Positions 55,041 to 64,000 of a stretch of DNA of 64,000 bases are shown here, one piece after another (within the stretch, counting starts at the first letter, position 1; each line of letters opens with the position of its first letter). The notes beneath the pieces were generated by a model. The model was given only the letters and a program-made list of their open reading frames with translations. It made no database searches and was not told the origin of the DNA. The translations under genes were made by a program, and so were the position numbers. The stretch is from Volvox africanus (taxonomy: Eukaryota; Chlorophyta; Chlorophyceae; Chlamydomonadales; Volvocaceae). The stretch is taken from positions 248,001 through 312,000 of the forward strand of contig BSDZ01000025.1 in NCBI GenBank assembly GCA_030268105.1. The letters are read 5' to 3'.

Positions 55041-55852
55041 TGTTGTACGCGGGTTCAATCACCGTTTACATTTATGAAGGCTGCAATGCATTCAGATATC
55101 CTGAAGCATAATACAATCATATTAGCATGATATACTCGAGTATATCTAGCTAATCAGGCATGTCGCATCATCATTCACGACATCGCGCTGTCGGTCAACA
55201 TGTTTGACTCGAGGCTGATAATTAATGTGCGATCTATCCATTGGCATATTATATCACGTAATAATACTTTGAATAGTATTACCTCATCTGTGTCATAAAC
55301 CATACGCGTATGCAAGAATGCAACGATCGCGATGGTTGGGTCGGCAACCGACTATTGATATTCGGACCTTTGCATATTGCATGCGTTGCATCCAATAATA
55401 TCACGAATGACACGATATTTAGAGCAGTATTAACAAGGTACTCACACTTGAGATCGTAATCCAGTGAGACCTGTACTGCACATCGGTATCGCGACGTGAT
55501 AGGTGCGAGGACGGCCGCCTAGAGACCGAAGTCGGCTTGCGCTACTTTGGACTAAGTACTCGAGTACTTAACTCTATCTGATATGCATACATACGATATA
55601 ATCATTTATATTCGGCCTGAGCTATTCTAGCACTCCATCTGCAGCCGAGTGATGAACATTGCCCGCGGGGTCTGACGGCGATCTACTGATTTGTAAACGA
55701 GGATTATTGTAAGTTGAATCTTTCCTTAATCTTGAGTCTTCCGCTGTCACTTTACTCGCATTGGATCGCCTTGCTGTTCGTAAGCACGGTGCGCACTAGC
55801 TAACATTCAGACGTGCAGATTCAGTGCGTGTTGAAGAAGGAAGGATACAACA
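55041..55852 (+). repeat. LTR-A, 5' LTR of element H (812 bp)
   Basis: It runs TGTTGTACGCGGG to GGAAGGATACAACA, interrupts gag of element K (left flank CCGTT), and is followed by a primer-site-like TTTGGTAGTGAGACT. Confidence 0.9.
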
Positions 55853-55919
55853 AATTTGGTAGTGAGACTAGTAAATTCACGACTGTCTCATTGTCCCTCA
55901 TCGGAAGTAGGTTCTCGTG

Positions 55920-56120
55920 ATGGCGAGCGATGATGACATGAGCCGCAGCCCTTTAGACACCTACGCTGAGAATCTTGGCCGCGCCGTCTTGGACGTCGCC
56001 GCTTCCGGTTTGTAATCCTAGATATCTGTTGGTAACTAGTTGCTGTATTCTCGTTGCGAGCTTGAATTGTGAGCCGCAGGTGAACCTACGCCAACATTAA
56101 ACGCTGTGTTGGCTGGATAA
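55920..56120 (+). CDS. ORF0 equivalent of element H
   Basis: Exon 1 (55920-56007, 88 nt as in LTR-C elements) reads MASDDDMSRSPLDTYAENLG and ends RAVLDVAAS. A GT donor and the acceptor GCCGCAG at 56073-56079 bracket a 72-nt intron. Exon 2 runs only to TAA at 56118, because the frame is short or decayed here. The element is then interrupted by G at 56165. Conservation of exon 1 and of both splice sites in a different LTR family supports ORF0 being real. Confidence 0.4.
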
Positions 56121-56164
56121 TACTTAAAGCCACATCAGATTAAAGCTTTGATCCAGAAGACCAC

Positions 56165-56472
56165 TGTTGTATTACGGTACCGGCCTTAGCTCCTTGCTAA
56201 GTAAGTAGCCAGTGGCTACACCCTCTATGTGCAAATATAGAGGCTAAGGGTTGCATGCCCTAGTGCAACTGTGACACGGTCACTGGTAGACTCAGTTGAG
56301 TTCGGTTTCACTGGTTGATCATATGTATTTCCTTAATACATATCCACGTTTTCTCTTCCTTAGAGATTACGGCTCTTTATGGAGGCTTTTCGTACTGAGC
56401 TCAGAGTACCTATGCTCTGCTCTTCCTATCAACCGGTAGTTATCACTACCACTAGTTTGGGGTGATACAACA
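56165..56472 (+). repeat. LTR-E, 5' LTR of element G (308 bp)
   Basis: It runs TGTTGTATTACGG to GGTGATACAACA and is followed by AAAG and the primer site TGGTATCGAGAT (56477-56488). The left flank is ACCAC. Confidence 0.85.
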
Positions 56473-56527
56473 AAAGTGGTATCGAGATGGTCTTTCTGGA
56501 CACTTCTTTCTGTGCTTTTCGATAATC

Positions 56528-56865
56528 ATGGACATGGACGTTAGTCTGAACTTAGAAGCGATTAAAGCTACACTTTACTCTGGTAAATAGAGTATTCCTC
56601 AACATATTTATTACTGTGAAATTTAGGCTTCGTCGTGCTCCTTGCAGACGATGGCGAGATTTCGCCTGCTTCTTATCACGAAGAACAGACACCTTTGTTG
56701 CAAAATCTCAGACGCTCCAGTGGAGTGGACATTGCAACACAAACGTTCTTTACGTTTGAGAAGGGTACGTTTCTGGGTCCTTCCTGGAAAGTAACCTCCA
56801 ATGGCATCTCTCTTTGCCTTGGCTGGAGGACGTACTCTTGTGAATACCTATTCCGGATTACCTAG
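56528..56865 (+). CDS. ORF0 of element G: spliced small protein ahead of gag
   Basis: Exon 1 (56528-56582) reads MDMDVSLNLEAIKATLYS and ends at GTAAATAG. A 65-nt intron ends TTGCAG at 56647, and exon 2 (56648-56865) reads DGEISPASYHEEQTPLLQ, then a Phe/Thr-rich tail. The total is 90 residues in phase. Unspliced, the frame stops at the codon after the donor. Its last 65 nt overlap gag (ATG 56801) in another frame, with the same relative frame as in the LTR-C elements. The protein sequence is not obviously related to the LTR-C ORF0, but the architecture is. Function unknown. Confidence 0.5.
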
Positions 56866-58195
56866 TCCTCGTCCTATTGCGGTTGCAATGGCTTCTGGTT
56901 CTCAAGCTCAGCAAGCTGTGCCAGTTGTTGGTACATTGCATGATGCTGTTGACCAACACACGGGTTGCCTCGACGCCGTAGCCAATAGTGGCAATGGAAC
57001 CACTTTAAATTGCATTCCTTCTATGGGAATTGCTAATGAACCTGTGAACGTTTTTGCTGCTGCACCGCCTGTGCCAGCCACGCAAACGCCTAGCAGGCGC
57101 ACACGCGACGGGCAACCTATTTTGCCTATTGCGGAGCAGAGTCCGTCTACGACTCACTCGGCTGCAGAGCTTCCGCGGGTCAGTTTGCCGACTCCAGTGT
57201 TGATGCTAGATGACAAACTAGATGCTAAGAAGATTTCCGCCCGGGTTCGTGCTTTTATACGGGATGTTAACCTATTCTTTGGGGTCATTCCGTGGGGCCA
57301 GGACCAGCGTTCTTGCTGTCTATTCCTGTCTCAGGCATTGCGTGGCAATGCTAAGGTCTGGTATGATGAGTGGTCGCTCTCTCAGACTCAGCTCACCGGG
57401 GAAGCTATCCTAGAGAATTTGCACATTCGTTTTGCACCACAAATTCTGTCGGTTGAGCAGGAGGCTCGTCAGAAGCTTGCTGACAAGTCCTTCTATATGC
57501 GGACTGGTGAAAATGTCCCTGCATATCATGCCCGCCTTGAGGCATTATTCCAGGATATTCCTGATATCCACCCTCGTGAGAAACTGTTTTGGTTTCAGCA
57601 AGGTCTGTCTGGTGTCCTGCAACCTAAGTGTGCAGCTGACGAGAAGGGAAGACCCTTCACTAGCTATGATGACCTTGTGCGTCATGCCTCTGGCGAAGAG
57701 GCCCGCATCCTTGCTCAACGCCGGTTCCGTTCTGGTGTTCGCTCTAATGCCATCACTATGCAGGATGTGGTTGGATATGACGCTATGGAGGCCTCTGATG
57801 GAGAGCCCCCAGCTAAGCGTGTGCGTGCTCACGCACCGCAGGCTGCCGCTGCCGCCGTAGGCACCGGTCCTTCCTCAGCGTCCCGTCCCCGTCAGCGTGA
57901 CAAGCGTCCTAGTTCAGGAGGCAGGGGAAATGCACGTGGGGGCCGCCGTGGTCACCAGCCGGGTCGTGGTGGAGGTATTAAACCGCAGTCCTTGATGGTG
58001 GACCAGGAGCGTGAGCTCACCCGGTTTTATAACCGTTATGGTCACCAGCTCACCCGTGGTGACTTGAGGGATTTGCGTCAGGAGGCAGGGGGCAACGTTT
58101 GCTTTTGCTGCCGGGTTGCCGGCCACTCATATGATGAGTGCACGTTGCGTCCCCCTGAGGCTCGTGCCGCCGTGGCACAAGGCAATGGCCACTAG
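56801..58195 (+). CDS. gag: gag of element G (464 codons)
   Basis: An uninterrupted frame opens MASLFALAGGRTLVNTYSG. A Pro/Thr-rich N-terminal region is followed by a retrotransposon-gag domain (KKISARVRAFIRDVNLFFGV, LRGNAKVWYDEWSL, SFYMRTGENVPAYHARLEAL, KLFWFQQGL). Then come a basic Arg/Gly-rich linker (GGRGNARGGRRGHQPGRGGG) and a standard zinc knuckle CFCCRVAGHSYDEC. It ends TAG at 58193-58195 with pol continuing in the same frame. Gag builds the particle and binds genomic RNA. Confidence 0.92.
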   Translation: MASLFALAGGRTLVNTYSGLPSPRPIAVAMASGSQAQQAVPVVGTLHDAVDQHTGCLDAVANSGNGTTLNCIPSMGIANEPVNVFAAAPPVPATQTPSRRTRDGQPILPIAEQSPSTTHSAAELPRVSLPTPVLMLDDKLDAKKISARVRAFIRDVNLFFGVIPWGQDQRSCCLFLSQALRGNAKVWYDEWSLSQTQLTGEAILENLHIRFAPQILSVEQEARQKLADKSFYMRTGENVPAYHARLEALFQDIPDIHPREKLFWFQQGLSGVLQPKCAADEKGRPFTSYDDLVRHASGEEARILAQRRFRSGVRSNAITMQDVVGYDAMEASDGEPPAKRVRAHAPQAAAAAVGTGPSSASRPRQRDKRPSSGGRGNARGGRRGHQPGRGGGIKPQSLMVDQERELTRFYNRYGHQLTRGDLRDLRQEAGGNVCFCCRVAGHSYDECTLRPPEARAAVAQGNGH

Positions 58196-59145
58196 GGCCT
58201 TGCCCAGGCTAGTGCTGAGGAGAGCTTGCCTGGGATTTCTAAGTCCGGACAGATAGGTTCGGGTGTGCGTAGCTTTGTGCGCGCCTTGCGCCCAGAGGTC
58301 CTCGCTGACCTTGAGACCGCTGTTGGTCGCCGATTTTCATTTGATGCCTTGGCTGTCAAGGCTGGGTTTGATTCCACGTGTAACCTTCTGGCACCTCGTG
58401 GACGTTCCCTTTCATCGGCTGACCTTGGTGGGCACACTGTCCTTCTGATTCCCTCCTCACTTCATCATTTAAGGGCCTTGCTCAGTCATTACCGCACCTG
58501 CAAGCAGCATAGACCTGATACAGCAGCTGGTATTCTTTTGCCACAGCATGTAGCTTGTCTGGCCTCTGCTGAACTTGTAGGTATGCGCAAGGTTCAGTCC
58601 TTTCCAAAAGGTACTGGTCTCTTTAATGGTCTTGACCTTTCAGGCCAGCGGGTTGCTTTACCTGGCATCCCGTATCCTGCAGAGGTATGGTTTGATGCGC
58701 CGCAGCCATACACACCTGTGTCACCTGATCCTTTCACTTCTGCCCTTTTGGTAGCTGCATCGGGTGCTATGACTGCAGGATCGGCTCTTCCTCTTATTTC
58801 TCTGGCAACAGCTGGACTCAGTTTCACCGCCTTGGTGGACTCGGGTGCTACCCACGACTTTATCAGTGAGTCACTGGTTCAGCTCTTGCGTTTACCTTTT
58901 CGCCTTTGCCCGTGGTCTTTGGTTTCCTTAGCCGACGGGGGCAAACAAGCCATCTTGGGGCAGGTGTCTTTGCGGGTGTCTGCAGGCTCTTTTCGTGCTT
59001 GCTTGCAGCCCTATGTGCTGCCAACCCTCACAGATGCCGCATCTTTCATTTTAGGCTCTGCCTCACTCCAGAAGCATGCTGCTGCGTTCGACTATGAGGA
59101 ACGCACCCTTCGCCTGTCTAAGGGTTCAGCAACTTGCGTGCTTCG
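58196..59145 (+). pseudogene. pol: pol N-terminus of element G with aspartic protease, cut by element I
   Basis: The frame is the same as gag and continues after its TAG with GLAQASAEE. Residues after the Met at 58226 match the linker of the LTR-C pol (GTGLFNGLDL against [10 protein letters not shown]). The protease active site is LVDSGATHDFIS (58829-58864) with a downstream ILG (FILGSASLQ). The frame is open until LTR-C in inverse orientation begins at 59146. RT and the rest lie right of the window. Confidence 0.9.
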
Positions 59146-59969
59146 TGTTGTACCTCTCGTTCGCGTTTGCTCATGAGTATCTGCACGTCTGGAGACTATC
59201 GACACCGATGCGCGAGCACTTGCAAGTACAGCAAGGCAAGCGAGAGCAAATAGAGACAGCGGAAGACTTCAAGACGAAGAGAGATATAACTTACGGTCTT
59301 ACAGGTCGGAATGATGCAATGGACGAAATCGCCGTCAGCGCCGGAAGCAAGCAATCATCACGCGGCGGTGATTAGCGAAGTTCAGGCTTAGCTCGGGCTA
59401 AGTAGAATAGTGTATAGAAATAGTAATATAGAACACACGAGTGTTCTCCGGTATCGAATGTCTTTTTTAGCTTAGCCGTCCTTGCATCTGTTATACTCGC
59501 AGCATCGCAATGCCGTACGATTCACATTAGGAGGCCGATCCTAGATGTGACAACCCTACTGCGTCTAGGCGATGTCTACGCATAACAACGTATAAGCCTT
59601 TCCGGCATTCGCATGATGCAAGGGTCCGGATAACGATATCCGGTTGCTGGGCATGTATCGCGACGAGTGCGGCGCTCTCAACGTGTGCTGTAATGAAGTA
59701 ATATTATATCAGATAATATTACTTATCGTTTCGTAGCACGAGCATAATGCGCACTTCAATGATTCGGTCATTCATGCATGCTAGGCGGATTTGCCATGAT
59801 GCGATGTCGCGATGGATAATGACAACATGCCAAATGCATATATAAATGTACACGAATACATTTATATCATGCAGATTCATTCATATGCAATGCGTTCATC
59901 ACAAAAGCACTTCGCCTCGTAGGATCGCGTCGACCTACGCGTCGGCGGGAAATGAACCGTAGCACAACA
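59146..59969 (-). repeat. LTR-C, 3' LTR of element I (824 bp)
   Basis: On the minus strand it runs TGTTGTGCTACGG to GAGAGGTACAACA, with the purine tract GGGAGGGGGGATAAT at 59984-59970. Its outer end abuts the protease frame of element G (flank CTTCG). Confidence 0.92.
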
Positions 59970-60028
59970 ATTATCCCCCCTCCCGTATGCAGCGTCCTCG
60001 CTGCATCATACAGCATCGACTGCAGGGG

Positions 60029-61824
60029 TCATTGGGCTTGTGTGGCACGTTTGCGGGCTTCTTCGAGCAGGGGTTTCATGTCCTGTGAGAAGTTGCGTGC
60101 CGGTTCCCATGAGTTGTGCTCGTCGGTATACCCTGTCCACTTAACCAAGTACTCGTGTACTGTTCGCTTACGTCGGTGTCGGCCCACACGACGCGCGCGA
60201 TAATCTAACACCCGCTCCACATCGTAAAACTTCTGTTTACCAGCGATCCAGGTCTCGGGAACTGGTTCGATCGCTGCGGGGGCGTTAGCAGGCTCAGGGA
60301 CGGGTTCCGTACCACGATACGGACGAACAAGCGATACGTGAAACGTGGGGTGAATGGTCATATCAGCGGGCAATGCAAGCTGCACAGCCACATTCCCAAC
60401 CATGCGCATGACAGGATACGGACCAATCCAGCGGGGTAAGAGTTTTCGGGATCCGTCGGCCAAGGAACGCAAGTTCTTGGTACTTAGCAACACGAGTTGC
60501 CCTTCCGAAAACGTCACATCCTGCTTGGATTTGTTGTAGTGTTCTGTCGTTCGTTGCTGCGCCGCGTCCAAACACGACTTCGCGTCTGTGATTCGGGACA
60601 TAAAAGACTTGGCAAAAAGTTTAGCAGCAGGCACGTTCACTTCCAACTCACGCCACACGGGTAGCGCGGGATGAAATCCGTAGTTGAGAAAGAACGGACT
60701 TTTGCCTGTAGAGCGGTTAACAGCATTGTTAAGCGCGAATTCTGCCGCAGTCAAATACGTATCCCAAACGAGTGGTGTGCGACCAGCATAATTGCGCAAC
60801 ATATCACCCAACGTGCGGTTTGTGCGTTCGGTTTGACCATCAGTCTGCGGGTGATACGCCGTGCTCAGGTTGACGCGCATGCCAACTAGTTTGCAGAGCG
60901 CTTCCCAAAACTTAGACGTGAACTGTCCACCGCGGTCCGAGATCACATTTTTGGGAATCCCGTGTAACCGAACCACATTATCGAAAAACAAACGTGCGGT
61001 TTGCTCAGCCGTGCAGGATGATGTGCATGGTGCTAGGTGAACCATCTTAGTCAGACGATCGACCATTACGAACACCGCATCGTATCCCCCCTCAGTTTTG
61101 GGCAGCGCGACTACGAAGTCCATGGAAACACTTTCCCAAGGCGCATCCGGGACAGGCAACGGTTGCAACAACCCATGGCCCTTACCGGACAAAGCCTTAT
61201 TGCGCTGGCACAGACTGCATGTCTGGACGAAGTTCGCCGCATCCTTAGCCAAACGAGGCCACCAAAAGGAACGTTGCACCAAGTCGATCAATCGCTTGCT
61301 ACCAGGGTGTCCTGCTAACGGGTCCTCGTGGAACCGCGCAAGGATGTCGTAGCGTAGCGCGTCGTCGTTCGGAACGACGATTTGCGTAGCTGCACCCTCC
61401 GTCCGTAGCCAAAGGCCATTCTGCTTACGAAGGTTTTCTACATTAGCCGGGTCCGCGAACCAGGCGTCTGCGCTGTAGGCAACCTTCAACCGTTCCGCGA
61501 GGTCCGTCGCGATCGGAATCTCCTCGCTACGCGGCCGCACGACGGGCGCTGCCAAAATTGCAGCGTGTAGCGACGGATGTCGACTGAGAGCATCGGCAAT
61601 ATTCAATTTACCAGAAATATACTCCCAGGTGCAGTTGAACCTAGCTAGATATTCCATCCACCTAGCTTGACGGCGGTTCAACGTCGGAACGCTTTGCAAA
61701 AACGTTAGGGGCTTGTGGTCAGTCTTTAAAGTAAACGGGCGTCCCTCAAGGTAACAGCGCCATTCCTTTAAAGCATGCAGCACGGCCAGAAGCTCCTGTT
61801 CCCCGGTGGTGTAGCGAATCTCCG
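60029..61824 (-). pseudogene. pol: pol of element I: RNase H to chromodomain, cut by element J
   Basis: The minus strand is open over about 598 codons from IRYTTGEQELLAVLHAL in RNase H (TDHKPL). It runs through integrase (HEDPLAGH, CSLCQRN, SMDFVVALP, ISDRGGQFT, QTERTNRTL) to the chromodomain RTVHEYLVKWTGYTDEHNSW, ending at 60029. There are no stops or frame changes, so before the insertion of J at 61825 this part was intact. It is very close to the 31.7-kb element. The missing N-terminal part lies right of the window. Confidence 0.92.
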
Positions 61825-62649
61825 TGTTGTGCCACGGTTCATTTCCCATCGACGCGTAGGTCGACGCGATCCTATGAGTCGAAGTGCTTTTGTGATGAAC
61901 GCATTACATATGAATGAATCTGCATGATATAAATGTATTCGCATACATTTATATATGCATCTGGCATGTTGTCATTGATCCATCGCGACATCGCATCATG
62001 GCAAATCCGCCTAGCATGCATGAATAACCGAATCATTGAAGTGCGCATTATGCTCGTGCTAGGAAACTATAAGTAATATTATCTCATATAATATTACTTC
62101 ATTAAAGCACACGTTGAGAGCGCCGCACTCGTCGCGATACATGCCCTGCAACCGGATATCGTTATCCGGACCCTTGCATCATGCGAATGCCGGAAAGGCT
62201 TATACGTTGTTATGCGTAGACATCGCCTATACGCAGTAGGGTTGTCACATCTAGGATCGGCCTCCTGATGTGAATCGTACGGCATTGCGATGCTGCGAGT
62301 ATAACAGATGCGAGGACGGCTAAGCTAGACAAGACATTCGATACCGGAGAACACTTGCGTGTTCTACATTGCTATTACTATACGATATTCTACTTAGCCC
62401 GAGCTAAGCCTGAACTTCGCTAATCACCGCCGCGTGATGATTGCTTGCTTCCGGCGCTGACGGCGATTTCGTCCATTGCATCGTTCCGACCCGTAAGATT
62501 GTAAGTTATATCTCTCTTCGTCTTAAAGTCTTCCGCTGTCTCTGTTTGCTCTCGCTTGCCTTGCTGTACTTGCAAGTGCTCGCGCATCGGTGTCTAAAGT
62601 CTTCAGACGTGCAGACACTTATGAGCAAACGCGAACGAGAGGTACAACA
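61825..62649 (+). repeat. LTR-C, 5' LTR of element J (825 bp)
   Basis: It runs TGTTGTGCCACGG to GAGAGGTACAACA and is followed by the primer site TGGTATCGAGAC (62653-62664). The left flank is CTCCG. Confidence 0.92.
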
Positions 62650-62716
62650 ATTTGGTATCGAGACAGGTTCGTTGCCTAACTGTCTCTCTTTGTCTAATCG
62701 GAAGTAGGTTCTTTCT

Positions 62717-63150
62717 ATGGCGAGTTCCAGCGACGAACCACGAGGACCGCTAGATACTTTTGCCGAAGACTTAGGCCGCGCCGTTTTGGACGCCGCCGCT
62801 TCCGGTTTGTAATTGTTTAATTGCTTTTGCTTAGATTGCTGCACTTGTTGTGTAAGTGTACGCTCTGAGTCGCAGGTAATCTCAGTGCACCGGCATTGCT
62901 TGCCGCGGCGACTGAGACCGGCGTTCGTCCGGACCAGTTGGCGACTCTCATTGCTCAAACTACGGAGATCAGGACTCAGCTGGGCAATTACTTGCTGAGT
63001 TTGCTGAATCTTCTCAAGAGTACTGTCGGTAGGCTCACCGAGTCGCTTTGTACTCTTGCCTTTGTGATAGAAGTCGGCTTCTATTACGCAAAACTAGGGT
63101 ATCGTTTCGTGCTCCATGTCCGCGGAACACGACGATACGCCGCACACTAG
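62717..63150 (+). CDS. ORF0 of element J
   Basis: Exons 62717-62804 (88 nt) and 62876-63150 (275 nt) and the 71-nt intron have exactly the lengths seen at 32630-33063. The 120-residue product differs by a few residues (for example TETGVRPDQL, LGNYLL). Frame, splice sites and the overlap with gag (ATG 63116) are all kept despite point differences. I take this as support for translation, though the two copies are close relatives. Confidence 0.55.
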
Positions 63151-64000
63151 CCTAGCTAGCCAACCCGATTTCGTTGTAGCTGCTAGAGCGCCGGATAGAG
63201 GTCTTGAGACTGTTGGCGCGCGAGCCACTCAAGAGCCCCTTTTCCTTCAGACCCCTGCTCACTTAATTGTGCCGCATTCAGCAGTGAACACGAATATGGA
63301 CAACACTGCTGGACCAAGGGTTCTGCCATTACCTCAAGCTCGAGGGCATGATGACATCCCTGAGGTGATGAGATTGTCGATTCCCGTTCCTAGGCTCAAT
63401 ATTTCGCTGACCGACAAGACACCAGGGCATAGCATAGCCGATGCAACTCGTGCGTACGTGCGTGACGCTAAAAAGTACCTCCAAGCTGTTCATGGTGGCG
63501 ACAATGACGGTATCAGGTGTCTCTTCGTTGGTAACACCCTCGAGGGCGCAGCGAAGGACTGGTATCGCAATTGGACCAACGCCCGGGGTAGCTATACTTT
63601 TGACGAGTTAGTCGCCGCTTTGCTCGCACGGTTCGCTACTGAGGTTCAAGCACGCGATGTGGAAGCTCGTAACGTTTTGGCAGCGGGTAGCTACCACATG
63701 CGTCGGGATGAAAATGTACCTGCGTACCAGTCACGCTTCGAAGCACTTGTGACTCCCATTGCTGACCTCACCGAATCTGAGCGTGTCTTTTGGTTTAGGC
63801 GAGGCCTAACGAAACTTTTGGCTAAATGGTGCGCCACTGACTTGGTTGGAGCGCAGATCAAGTCGTATGACGCGTTGGTCGCTTTTGCTAAGGGCGCGGA
63901 GATACGACTTCTTGCCGGCGAGGAAGAAGTCAAGTCTGCCCCTCGTGCAAATGCCGTGCAAGTGCAGGATCCGCTTGGGGAAGCTGTAGCTCTCGACCAG
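63116..64000 (+). CDS. gag: gag of element J, runs off the window
   Basis: The frame is open for 295 codons from MSAEHDD to the window end and includes the 8-bp segment missing in the 31.7-kb copy (TRAYVRDAKKYLQ). The retrotransposon-gag domain is complete (LFVGNTLEGAAKDWYRNW, TESERVFWFRRGL, KSYDALVAFAKGAEIRLL). The zinc knuckle and pol would follow outside. This is the youngest layer of the right stack and the best candidate for an intact element. Confidence 0.9.
   Translation, partial: MSAEHDDTPHTSLASQPDFVVAARAPDRGLETVGARATQEPLFLQTPAHLIVPHSAVNTNMDNTAGPRVLPLPQARGHDDIPEVMRLSIPVPRLNISLTDKTPGHSIADATRAYVRDAKKYLQAVHGGDNDGIRCLFVGNTLEGAAKDWYRNWTNARGSYTFDELVAALLARFATEVQARDVEARNVLAAGSYHMRRDENVPAYQSRFEALVTPIADLTESERVFWFRRGLTKLLAKWCATDLVGAQIKSYDALVAFAKGAEIRLLAGEEEVKSAPRANAVQVQDPLGEAVALDQ

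Noticed and set aside
1..64000. CRISPR arrays, prokaryotic operons, integrons
   Set aside because: No short regularly spaced direct repeats and no prokaryotic gene clusters beyond short relics.

Overview
This is nuclear DNA of a eukaryote, most likely a volvocine green alga (Volvox or a close relative). The grounds are: a spliced, GC-rich kinase-fold gene with poly-Gln/Ala/Ser-rich inserts, an algal-type sulfatase with short introns, chromodomain Ty3/gypsy elements, and AT-rich fragments of Rickettsiales-like bacterial genes such as have been reported from volvocine algae. The species call is inference. I name the LTR families A to E and 'copia' for convenience only.

Left block (1-5340): a stack of nested LTR retrotransposons of which only the right-hand halves are in the window. 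Element A (LTR-A) sits in the RNase H region of element B (LTR-D). B sits in an inverted LTR-B (element L), and L sits in the integrase C-terminus of element M (LTR-B).

Unique block (5341-30440): about 4 kb without a convincing gene is followed by a seven-exon minus-strand gene (9335-16506). Its splice sites join in phase to give about 1705 residues with a degenerate protein-kinase fold lacking every catalytic residue (pseudokinase), a large insert in the activation segment and a poly-Gln tail. Next come a non-coding stretch with a microsatellite and a 24-bp palindrome, a solo LTR-D with GTTTG target duplications (20953-21282), and a plus-strand sulfatase gene carrying at least three lesions (22026-about 25.8 kb, perhaps to 29.2 kb).

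Middle block (30440-45300): short AT-rich bacterial fragments (RNase E, dGTPase, SpoT/RelA HD domain, probable topoisomerase I and others) form one locus. It was split by a Ty1/copia element (minus strand, 31182-44215, TSD GAAAA). The copia element itself received a full-length Ty3/gypsy chromovirus (31728-39210).

Right block (45296-64000): element E has an internally deleted element F integrated in its polypurine tract (TSD GGATA). An inverted LTR-B fragment and a tRNA-His gene (51942-52013) follow. Then comes a second nested stack in which K (LTR-C) holds H (LTR-A), which holds G (LTR-E), which holds I (LTR-C, minus), which holds J (LTR-C, plus, running off the end).

Two structural features recur in the gypsy families. 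One is a small two-exon reading frame (ORF0) before gag whose second exon overlaps the gag start in another frame. The other is a gag UAG codon followed directly and in frame by a conserved Gly-Leu-Ala and pol, which suggests stop-codon readthrough.
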